In this document: positions 1 through 5,645 of the stretch, piece after piece
How positions within the stretch are numbered: position 1 is the stretch's first letter
How the letters are laid out: each line of letters starts with the position of its first letter
DNA from: Rhizobacter sp.
Lineage (GTDB): Bacteria > Pseudomonadota > Gammaproteobacteria > Burkholderiales > Burkholderiaceae_C
Reading direction: 5' to 3'
DNA length: 7,136 nt
Assembly (NCBI GenBank): GCA_025359585.1
Contig: JANYFX010000300.1
Location: 1-7,136, forward strand
Notes under the pieces: generated by a model
Databases searched by the model: none
What the model was told of the DNA's origin: nothing
Seen by the model: the letters and a program-made list of their open reading frames with translations, nothing else
Made by a program: the position numbers and the translations under genes

Positions 1-399
1 GCGGTCGTGTTCCGTGACGAGAGCCTTACACCCGGGCCGACCCACGAGGTCGAACTGCTGCTGCGGGCTTCCGACGACACCGGCAATGCGCGGGGCTATG
101 AATGCCTGTTCAATTGGGCAGGCGGGATCCAGATCGTTCGATGGGACGGCGCTCTCGGCGCCTTCACCGTGCTGGCAACCACCGGCAATACTTCGCTCGG
201 CAGGAATCTGCGGAGCGGCGACGTCATCAAGGCGAGCATCGTCGGCAGCGTCATCATCACCTCGATCAACGGGGTCGAGTACGCACGGGCCAGCGATTCG
301 GCCATCAAGACCGGCCGACCCGGCATTTCGTTCTTCATCCGACCGGGCGGCAGCCAGAAGCTGCTAGGACTCACCAGCTACACGGTCACGACGAAGTAG
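1..399 (+). CDS. C-terminal fragment of an unrecognised protein with a probable beta-sandwich (LamG/concanavalin-like) domain
   Basis: The frame is open from base 1 to a TAG at 397-399, giving about 132 residues with the N-terminus outside the window. A GTG at base 7 is in frame, but nothing suggests it is the true start. The sequence alternates short beta strands and turns: ELLLRAS, GYECLFNW, IQIVRWDG, FTVLATTG, then GDVIKASIVGSVIITSINGV and GISFFIR near the end. This pattern of a small internal ligand-like loop and a final strand before the C-terminus resembles the jelly-roll domains of LamG, concanavalin-A-like and family-16-type carbohydrate-binding proteins. That fold is an inference from pattern only, and no catalytic residues are recognised. 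The protein may be secreted, but any signal peptide would lie upstream. It converges on the oxidoreductase gene with only 6 bases between the stops and no visible hairpin terminator. Sure that it is coding; unsure of function. Confidence 0.7.
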   Translation, partial: AVVFRDESLTPGPTHEVELLLRASDDTGNARGYECLFNWAGGIQIVRWDGALGAFTVLATTGNTSLGRNLRSGDVIKASIVGSVIITSINGVEYARASDSAIKTGRPGISFFIRPGGSQKLLGLTSYTVTTK

Positions 400-405
400 C
401 CACCG

Positions 406-1797
406 TCACGCAACCGCGGCCAGCGGTTTCAGCGAGCCCAGCAGCGTCGGGATCAGCTCGCTCACGGTCGGGTGAATGTGCACCGCGCGCTGGATCACCT
501 TGTACGACACGTCGGCGGCCATCGCATCGAGCAGAAGGTGCACGACCTCGTCGCCTTCGATGCCGAGCAGCGCCGCGCCCAGGATGCGCTCGGTCTGTGC
601 GTCGACCAGCACCTTCATGAAACCCTGGGTCTCGCCGCGTTCACGGGCGCGGCCGACGCGGCTCATCGGCATCACGGCGACGAGTGCCGGGCGGCCGGTG
701 GCGCGCACTTCGGTTTCGGTCATTCCCACTCGGCCGAGCGGCGGGTCGATGAACAAGGCGTAGGCGGTGATGCGGTCGCCGGTGCGGCGGGGATCGTTGT
801 CGAACAGGTTGGCGGCGACGACCTCGAAGTCGTTGTACGAGGTGTGCGTGAACGCGCCGCGGCCGTTCACGTCGCCGAGCGCCCACACGCCTTCGATGTT
901 CGTGCGCAGTTGTTCGTCGGTCGTGATGAAGCCGCGCTTGTCGGTTTTGACGCCGGCGGTCTGCAAGCCCAGGTCTTCGGTGTTGGGCTTGCGGCCGACG
1001 GCAGCGAGCAGGTGGCTGCCGCGCAGCTCGTGGGCTGCGCCGTTCGAATTCAGCGTGACGCGGATCAACCCATCATCGGTCTTGTCCACTTTCGCATCCC
1101 GCGCCGAAAGCAGGAACTCGACCCCTTCACGCTCGAGGATCGCCTGCACTTCTTTCGACACATCCGGGTCTTCGCGCGCGATCAGCCGGTCGCCGTATTC
1201 GATCACCGTGACCTTCGCGCCGAAGCGCCGGTACATCTGCGCGAACTCGAGGCCGATGTAACTGCCGCCGACGATCAGCAGGTGTCCGGGCAGCGTGTCG
1301 AGCTGCATCATCGAGGTGTTGGTCAACACGGGCACCTCGTGAATGCCGGGCCAGTCGGGCAGCGTGGCTCGGCCGCCGACGTTGACGAAGATCTTCGGCG
1401 CTTCGAGCGTCTGGCCTGCTACGGCGAGCGTGTGCGGCCCGGTGAAACGCGCTGCGCCCCAGACCAGGCTCAGGTTCGGGCTGCCACCCAGCCAGCTTGT
1501 GAGGCCATCGACCGATTGCGCGACGACCCTGTCCTTGCGTGCCTTGACCGCCTTCATGTCGACGCTGATGGCGCCAGCGATGTTCACGCCGAACTCGGCC
1601 GCATGCCGAGCCACGTGCGCGGCACGGGCGCTCGCCACCAGTGTCTTGGTGGGGATGCAGCCGTCGTTGACGCAGGTGCCGCCGAGGTGTTCGCGCTCGA
1701 CCAACGCGGTTTTCAAACCGGACGCGGCGAGCCTTGCCGCGAGCGATGGGCCGGCCTGGCCGGCGCCGATGACGATGGCGTCGAAGAAGGTGTTCAT
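406..1797 (-). CDS. FAD-dependent pyridine nucleotide-disulfide oxidoreductase (mercuric reductase/lipoamide dehydrogenase-like)
   Basis: This 463-residue flavoenzyme belongs to class I of the pyridine nucleotide-disulfide oxidoreductases, which move electrons from NAD(P)H through FAD to a redox-active cysteine pair. Visible in order are the FAD-binding GAGQAG (residues 11-16), the disulfide motif CVNDGCIPTK (Cys42 and Cys47), a second Rossmann motif GGSYIG (177-182), and a C-terminal dimerisation domain ending in HIHPTVSE with the catalytic His442 and Glu447. An acidic Glu after the second Rossmann strand (VTVIE) suggests NADH rather than NADPH. It has no N-terminal heavy-metal domain and no C-terminal Cys pair, so it is not a classical MerA; RclA-like or 'FAD-containing oxidoreductase' relatives fit better. 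The substrate cannot be read from sequence. I chose the ATG at 1797 because MNTFFDAIVIG places the Rossmann motif normally. An in-frame ATG at 1851 would add 18 Arg/Ala-rich residues and overlap the upstream gene. The gene lies 31 bases after the CoA-transferase stop, with a weak ribosome site, and is probably co-transcribed. Confidence 0.9.
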   Translation of the reverse strand: MNTFFDAIVIGAGQAGPSLAARLAASGLKTALVEREHLGGTCVNDGCIPTKTLVASARAAHVARHAAEFGVNIAGAISVDMKAVKARKDRVVAQSVDGLTSWLGGSPNLSLVWGAARFTGPHTLAVAGQTLEAPKIFVNVGGRATLPDWPGIHEVPVLTNTSMMQLDTLPGHLLIVGGSYIGLEFAQMYRRFGAKVTVIEYGDRLIAREDPDVSKEVQAILEREGVEFLLSARDAKVDKTDDGLIRVTLNSNGAAHELRGSHLLAAVGRKPNTEDLGLQTAGVKTDKRGFITTDEQLRTNIEGVWALGDVNGRGAFTHTSYNDFEVVAANLFDNDPRRTGDRITAYALFIDPPLGRVGMTETEVRATGRPALVAVMPMSRVGRARERGETQGFMKVLVDAQTERILGAALLGIEGDEVVHLLLDAMAADVSYKVIQRAVHIHPTVSELIPTLLGSLKPLAAVA

Positions 1798-1828
1798 GCG
1801 GAGTCGCCCGGTCGCTGCAATCGCCGGA

Positions 1829-3028
1829 TCATGCGCCGCCCGGCGCCGCACCGATCACGCCGGCTTCGCGCAACGCGGCGATGTCGCCTGCCGAGTAACC
1901 GAGGCTCTTCAGCACTTCGTCGTTGTGCTCACCGAGTCGCGGCGGGTCGTGGCGCACCCCCAACCGCTGCCCGTCGAGCGTGATCGGCAGCAGCGGCACG
2001 GTGGTCTCGCGGCCATCCGGCAAGGTCAGCGGCGCCAGACCACCTGTCGCCAGCAGGTGCGGGTCGTCGCCCAGTTCTTCAGGCCGCGTGATCGGTGCGA
2101 AGGGCAGGCCGTTCGTTTCGAAGACATCACTCAGCTCGGCCGCCGACCGCGTGGCCAGCCGCTCGCGCAGCAGCGGGATCAACCAGTCGCGTGACAGCAC
2201 CCGCTGGTTGTTGGAGCGCAGCCGCGCATCGGCCTTCAGGTCGGTAAAGGCGAAAGCGTCGCAGAACACCGCCCACTGCGTGTCGGAGACCACCGCGAGA
2301 AAGATCTGACCGTCGCCCGCGACCGTGAACACGTCGTAGATGCCCCAGGCCGAAATGCGGCTGGGCATCGGCGCGGCCGGCTGGCCGGTCACGGCGAACT
2401 GCATCATGTGTTGTGCGACGAGGAACACGTTGTTCTCGAACAGGGCCGACTGCACCTCCTGCCCGCGCCCGGTGGTGCTGCGCTGTGCGAGCGCGGCCAG
2501 TACCGCGATGGCGCCGAACATGCCACCCATGATGTCGTTCACGCTCGAGCCGGCGCGCAGCGGCCGGCCCTCGGGGCCGGTCATGTAGGCCAGGCCGCCC
2601 ATCATCTGCACCACTTCGTCGAGCGCAGTGCGGTGGTCGTAGGGGCCGGGCAGAAAACCCTTGTGCGAGACGTAGACGAGCTTGGGGTTCAGGGCCGACA
2701 GGGCAGGGTAACCGAAGCCGAGCCTGGCCATCGAGCCAGCCTTGAAGTTCTCGCTGAACACGTCGGCTCCAGCGACGAGCTTCAACACGATCTCGCGGCC
2801 GCGCGGGTCGCGCACGTCGACCGCGATGCCCTTCTTGTTACGGTTGAACATCGGGAAGAAGCCGGCGCCGGAACCGAGCAGCTTGCGCGTGTTGTCGCCC
2901 GCGATCGGTTCGACCTTGATTACTTCGGCACCCAGGTCGCCGAGGATCATCCCGCAGGTCGGGCCCATCACCATGTGGGTGAACTCGACGACGCGCACAC
3001 TGGCGAGCGGCAGCGGTTGATCAGACAT
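1829..3028 (-). CDS. CaiB/BaiF (class III) CoA-transferase
   Basis: The 399-residue product matches the usual length of class III CoA-transferases, which move CoA between carboxylic acids through aspartyl-CoA thioester intermediates and work as interlocked dimers. The N-terminus is typical: VRVVEFTHMVMGPTCGMILGDLGAEVIKVEP (quoted in two parts: VRVVEF... then LGDLGAEVIKVEP, residues 11-41). It is followed by NRNKKGIAVDV (62-72), FKAGSMARLGFGY (95-107) and GRPLRAGSSVNDIMGG (154-169). Asp165 in that last motif is the expected nucleophile, by analogy with Asp169 of formyl-CoA transferase. The start ATG overlaps the end of the lyase gene by 8 bases, so translation is probably coupled; only a weak Shine-Dalgarno is visible. 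Neighbouring the HMG-CoA-lyase-like enzyme, it probably activates 3-hydroxy-3-methylglutarate, citramalate or a similar branched hydroxy-acid (inference). The family is certain; the substrate is not. Confidence 0.93.
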   Translation of the reverse strand: MSDQPLPLASVRVVEFTHMVMGPTCGMILGDLGAEVIKVEPIAGDNTRKLLGSGAGFFPMFNRNKKGIAVDVRDPRGREIVLKLVAGADVFSENFKAGSMARLGFGYPALSALNPKLVYVSHKGFLPGPYDHRTALDEVVQMMGGLAYMTGPEGRPLRAGSSVNDIMGGMFGAIAVLAALAQRSTTGRGQEVQSALFENNVFLVAQHMMQFAVTGQPAAPMPSRISAWGIYDVFTVAGDGQIFLAVVSDTQWAVFCDAFAFTDLKADARLRSNNQRVLSRDWLIPLLRERLATRSAAELSDVFETNGLPFAPITRPEELGDDPHLLATGGLAPLTLPDGRETTVPLLPITLDGQRLGVRHDPPRLGEHNDEVLKSLGYSAGDIAALREAGVIGAAPGGA

Positions 3029-4022
3029 TCGATGCTCGCTGGACGAAGCCTTTGGGCACGCCGGCTTCCGGTGTCATGCCGTAGATCGGCTCACCCGGCA
3101 GCCCGGCCTTCAGCGGTTCGCGCGCGGCCAGCAGCAGGTCGATGTTGACGCCGGTCGCCACGCCCATCGCCTCGAACATGAACACCAGGTCTTCGGTCAC
3201 GACGTTGCCCGATGCGCCGGGTGCATACGGGCAACCGCCCAGGCCACCGAGCGACGCGTCGAAGGTGCGCACACCGGCCTCGAACGCCGCGAGGCAGTTC
3301 GCCAAGCCCAGCCCCCGTGTGTTGTGCATGTGTGCTGCACCAGCGCGCGCCCCGATCTCGGCCCGCAAGCGGCGGAACAGGCGTTGCACCTGTGCCGGGT
3401 TGGCGTGTCCAGTCGTGTCCGACAGCCCGCATTCGTCGACACCGGCCGCGATGAGTTCGCCCGCCATGCGGATCACATCGTCTTCCGGCACGAGGCCTTG
3501 CAGCGTGCAGCCGAACGCGGTCGACATACCGACTTCGAGCTGCACCTGCGGCGCGCGCTCGCGACGCAGCGCGTCGATGCCACGCACCTCGTCGACCATC
3601 TGTTCGCGCGTCTTGCGCACGTTCGCCAGCGAGTGCGCGGCGCTGGCCGAGACCGGCACCGTCAGCTTGTGTGCGCCCGCCGCGATTGCCGCTTCAGCGC
3701 CGCGCAGGTTGGGCACCAGCGCCATCACGGTCAGCCCGGGCAACGTGAGCGCGTGCGCCACGACCGCAGCCGCGTCGGCCATCTGCGGCAGCAGCCGCGC
3801 CGGCACGAAAGAGCAGACCTCGATCTCGCGCAGCCCGCTGGCGTACAGCGCGTCGATCCAGCGCAGCTTGGCGGCGGTGGGCATCGTCGCTTTCACGCTT
3901 TGCAGCCCGTCGCGCGGGCCGACTTCGCTGATCAGAACAGTGGGGAAGGGTGGCACCGCGGGGTCATCCTCAAATTCGGTTGGGCCGACGCCGTGCTCAC
4001 TTTTGCGGAAAGCGCGTGACAT
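3021..4022 (-). CDS. Hydroxymethylglutaryl-CoA lyase family protein
   Basis: This is a DRE-TIM-barrel metalloenzyme of the HMG-CoA lyase family, which cleaves HMG-CoA (or a related 3-hydroxyacyl-CoA) to acetyl-CoA and a keto product. Visible motifs are EVGPRDGLQS (Arg37 and metal ligand Asp38), EVCSFVPARLLPQM (68-81), STAFGC (167-172), LSDTTGHANP (200-209), AHMHNTRG (His231 and His233, metal ligands) and the loop GGLGGCPYAPGASGN (catalytic Cys264, Asn273). HNTRG replaces the HDTYG of classical lyases, so this is a divergent subfamily and the substrate may differ. The start is uncertain. The ATG at 4022 has no clear ribosome site and adds 22 poorly family-like residues. A GTG at 3956, preceded by GAGGA with 10-base spacing, would give MPPFPTVLISEVGPRDG, which resembles family N-termini and may be the real start. 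It appears to be the first gene of the minus-strand set, transcribed divergently from mraZ; no convincing minus-strand promoter was found. Confidence 0.9.
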   Translation of the reverse strand: MSRAFRKSEHGVGPTEFEDDPAVPPFPTVLISEVGPRDGLQSVKATMPTAAKLRWIDALYASGLREIEVCSFVPARLLPQMADAAAVVAHALTLPGLTVMALVPNLRGAEAAIAAGAHKLTVPVSASAAHSLANVRKTREQMVDEVRGIDALRRERAPQVQLEVGMSTAFGCTLQGLVPEDDVIRMAGELIAAGVDECGLSDTTGHANPAQVQRLFRRLRAEIGARAGAAHMHNTRGLGLANCLAAFEAGVRTFDASLGGLGGCPYAPGASGNVVTEDLVFMFEAMGVATGVNIDLLLAAREPLKAGLPGEPIYGMTPEAGVPKGFVQRASNV

Positions 4023-4180
4023 CGATCACGTGGCTGGACGGCGGCCCGCCATGCACCAATCTCACCCATCACTTTCATTGCCTACCGCAAGTCCTTATTT
4101 TTGAACATGTTTTGGAGCGGAGCTGGGTTTAAAATCAGCGCTAAGTCCTTGATTCCATTGATTTTTGTTTACATCTTGAA
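4023..4180. other. AT-rich divergent intergenic region
   Basis: This gene-free stretch separates the lyase gene (minus) from the mraZ promoter (plus). From about 4078 to 4180 it is much more AT-rich than anything else in the window, with T-runs at 4096-4102 and 4161-4170 and a TTTAAAAT at 4128-4135. An exact 8-base direct repeat, AAGTCCTT, occurs at 4089-4096 and 4143-4150. TAAAAT at 4130-4135 could be a second -10 element for the plus strand, but no -35 sits at a normal distance. On the minus strand I see no hexamer pair with good spacing to drive the lyase gene. The region probably holds promoter elements and perhaps protein-binding sites. I see no open reading frame, tRNA or rho-independent terminator. 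Confidence 0.6.
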
Positions 4181-4209
4181 TTGACCGGGTCGCCCTCGTC
4201 CGCTACAGT
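4181..4209 (+). promoter_or_regulatory. Predicted sigma-70 promoter of mraZ and the dcw cluster
   Basis: A -35 hexamer TTGACC (4181-4186; 5 of 6 consensus matches) is followed by a 17-base spacer and a -10 hexamer TACAGT (4204-4209; 4 of 6 matches). This is the best-formed promoter I can find in the intergenic region. It predicts a transcript start near 4216-4217, only about 15 bases before the mraZ ATG. The -10 element overlaps the first GTGG repeat of the presumed MraZ operator, so bound MraZ would block RNA polymerase. Assigned from sequence alone. Confidence 0.6.
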
Positions 4210-4242
4210 GGCGCAAAGTGCACTTTAGTGGATGTTTGTGGC
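4208..4242 (+). promoter_or_regulatory. Presumed MraZ operator: four GTGG-like repeats at 10-base period
   Basis: GTGGC (4208), GTGCA (4218), GTGGA (4228) and GTGGC (4238) recur at exactly 10-base steps, one helical turn apart. MraZ proteins are known to bind short direct repeats with this spacing upstream of their own gene: TGGGN units in Escherichia coli and AAAGTG-type units in Mycoplasma. The second unit here reads AAAGTG. The array begins within the -10 element and the fourth unit lies inside mraZ codons 3-4, which suggests autoregulation of the cluster. It is a good structural match, but binding is inferred. Confidence 0.6.
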
Positions 4243-4678
4243 AAACAACGTGTTTCAAGGGCCTGCGGCCCTGACGCTGGACAGCAAGGGACGCATCGCC
4301 ATGCCTGCGCGACACCGCGAGCTGCTGGCCACGATGGGCGCCAACCAGCTCACGATCACGAAACACCCCGAAGGCTCGCTGATGATATTCCCGCGCCCGG
4401 CGTGGGAGACGTTTTCCGAGCGCATCGCGGCATTGCCGATGGGCGGCGGCGCATGGCGTCGCGTGTTCCTCGGCAACGCGATGGAAGTCGAGATCGACGC
4501 GTCTTCGCGTTTGCTCATTCCGCCCGAACTGCGCGCATCTGCCGGCCTGGTGCGCGACCTGATGCTGCTCGGCATGGGCAGCCACTTCGAACTCTGGGAC
4601 GCGCAGCGTTACGCCGAATACGAAGCCAAGGTCATGCAGTCCGAAATGCCCGAATCGCTGAAGAGTTTCAGTTTCTGA
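4232..4678 (+). CDS. mraZ: Transcriptional regulator MraZ
   Basis: The 148-residue protein is of normal MraZ length and opens the dcw cluster. MraZ is a ring-forming DNA-binding protein with two SpoVT/AbrB-type halves that autoregulates this cluster. Both signature DxxxR motifs are present: LDSKGRIAMP (Asp17, Arg21) and IDASSRLLIP (Asp89, Arg93), with the family segment TITKHPEGSLMIFPRP between them (41-56). The ATG at 4232 lies about 15 bases after the predicted transcript start and has no clear Shine-Dalgarno. An alternative GTG at 4250 would give a VFQGPAALTLD start that aligns with the usual MFxG beginning, but it also lacks a ribosome site, so the true N-terminus is open by six residues. 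The gene ends 13 bases before rsmH. Confidence 0.95.
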   Translation: MFVANNVFQGPAALTLDSKGRIAMPARHRELLATMGANQLTITKHPEGSLMIFPRPAWETFSERIAALPMGGGAWRRVFLGNAMEVEIDASSRLLIPPELRASAGLVRDLMLLGMGSHFELWDAQRYAEYEAKVMQSEMPESLKSFSF

Positions 4679-4691
4679 TCGACTGATTTCC

Positions 4692-5645
4692 ATGGACCCT
4701 CGCAGCGACTGGCAACACACCACCGTCTTGCTGGCCGAAGCGATCGACGCTCTCGTGACCACGCCGGCCGGCATCTACGTCGACGGCACGTATGGCCGCG
4801 GCGGCCACTCGCGCGCCTTGCTCGAACGGCTGTCACCCGAAGGCCGCCTGATCGCGATCGACCGCGACCCGCAGGCCGTCGAAGCCGCGACCGTCGGACC
4901 CACGCGCATAACCGACCCGCGCTTTTCCATCCACCACACGAGCTTCGCGCACCTGGTGCCGCTGCTGGCCTCGCTCGGTGTGAGCCGGGTCGACGGGCTG
5001 CTGCTGGATCTGGGCGTTTCTTCTCCGCAGATCGACAACCCCGAGCGTGGTTTCAGCTTCCGTTTCGACGGCCCGCTGGACATGCGCATGGACACCACCC
5101 GCGGCGAGAGCGCGGCAGAGTTTCTGGCCCGCGCCGATGTGCGCCAATTGACGGAGGTGATTCGTGACTATGGGGAAGAACGGTTTGCTCTACAGGTTGC
5201 AAAGGCGCTTGTTGCTCGGCGCGAAAGCGGGAACCCTGTTCGAACCACAGGGGAGCTTTCCAACGTCGTGGCTGGTGCGGTCAAAACCCGCGAAGCGGGC
5301 CAGAACCCTGCAACGCGCACATTTCAAGCTCTTCGGATTTTCGTCAACGCCGAGCTTGAGGAGCTCGAACAAGGCCTGAGCGCCTCGCTCGACGTGCTCG
5401 CCCCCGGTGGCCGGCTCGTCGTGATCAGCTTTCACTCGCTCGAAGACCGCATCGTCAAGACCTTCGTCGCGAGCGAGAGCAAACACGTGTTCGACCGGCG
5501 TGCACCGTTCGCCGAGCCGAAGGCGATGCGCCTGCAGTCGATCGCGCGTGTGAAGCCCGGCGACGACGAGGTGCGTGGCAACCCGCGCTCGCGTTCGGCG
5601 GTGATGCGTGTGGCGGAACGCACCGAGGTTGGAGTGCCTGCATGA
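4692..5645 (+). CDS. rsmH: 16S rRNA (cytosine(1402)-N(4))-methyltransferase RsmH
   Basis: The product is a 317-residue S-adenosylmethionine-dependent enzyme, formerly MraW, that methylates N4 of C1402 in the ribosomal decoding centre. It is recognised by HTTVLLAEA (9-17), the SAM-binding YVDGTYGRGGHS (29-40), AIDRDP (55-60), LLLDLGVSSPQIDNPERGFS, then PATRTFQALRIFVNAELEEL, GGRLVVISFHSLEDRIVK and the C-terminal NPRSRSAVMRVAE. All are standard and in order, and the length is normal. The ATG at 4692 is chosen because the HTTVLL motif follows at the usual distance; its ribosome site is poor. The stop overlaps the ftsL start (ATGA). Odd: codons at 5160-5345 have about half GC-ending third positions, while flanking codons have about 85 percent. 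The protein there (EVIRDYGEERFALQVAKAL onward) is nevertheless perfectly family-like, so the gene is intact. Confidence 0.97.
   Translation: MDPRSDWQHTTVLLAEAIDALVTTPAGIYVDGTYGRGGHSRALLERLSPEGRLIAIDRDPQAVEAATVGPTRITDPRFSIHHTSFAHLVPLLASLGVSRVDGLLLDLGVSSPQIDNPERGFSFRFDGPLDMRMDTTRGESAAEFLARADVRQLTEVIRDYGEERFALQVAKALVARRESGNPVRTTGELSNVVAGAVKTREAGQNPATRTFQALRIFVNAELEELEQGLSASLDVLAPGGRLVVISFHSLEDRIVKTFVASESKHVFDRRAPFAEPKAMRLQSIARVKPGDDEVRGNPRSRSAVMRVAERTEVGVPA
5164..5379 (+). other. Candidate overlapping ORF inside rsmH (+1 frame, 71 codons), speculative
   Basis: A GTG at 5164 is preceded by GGAGGTGA (5153-5160) at ideal spacing, a far better ribosome site than that of rsmH itself. It opens a 71-codon frame, shifted +1 from rsmH and ending in TGA at 5377-5379. 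The predicted peptide starts MTMGKNGLLYRLQRRLL and is very basic, with many Lys/Arg, one Glu and no Asp; no domain or membrane segment is recognised. The ORF begins almost exactly where rsmH loses its GC-ending codon preference, which is what a second coding constraint could produce. Against it, +1 frames in GC-rich genes are often open and basic by chance, and a Shine-Dalgarno-like site can arise from Glu-Val codons. Listed as a candidate only. Confidence 0.2.
5631..5634 (+). promoter_or_regulatory. Ribosome binding site of ftsL
   Basis: GGAG lies 7 bases before the ftsL ATG at 5642, within the last codons of rsmH. It supports this start together with the ATGA stop/start overlap. Confidence 0.6.

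Noticed and set aside
395..412. Possible bidirectional terminator between the convergent genes
   Set aside because: Only 6 bases separate the stops, and I see no stem-loop followed by a T-run on either strand.
1798..1851. Upstream ATG at 1851 for the oxidoreductase
   Set aside because: It would add 18 Arg/Ala-rich residues before a normal MNTFFDAIVIG start and overlap the CoA-transferase gene by 23 bases.
472..1983. Long open frame (about 500 codons) on the plus strand antisense to the oxidoreductase gene
   Set aside because: It mirrors a GC-rich real gene, has His/Arg/Ala-rich composition with no domain pattern, and crosses into the CoA-transferase gene. The minus-strand protein has complete catalytic motifs.
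3142..4104. 320-codon plus-strand frame over the lyase gene
   Set aside because: It has Ser/Ala/Pro/Arg-rich low-information composition and is antisense to a gene with all family motifs.
4103..4114. GAACATGTTTTG with an 8-base palindrome AACATGTT, reminiscent of an SOS box
   Set aside because: It lacks the second conserved half of either the Gram-positive (GAAC-N4-GTTC) or the CTGT-N8-ACAG type LexA site, and no SOS gene is adjacent.
5190..5486. 98-codon minus-strand frame across the low-GC3 block of rsmH
   Set aside because: I see no convincing ribosome site and its limits do not match the codon-usage block, unlike the +1 plus-strand frame.
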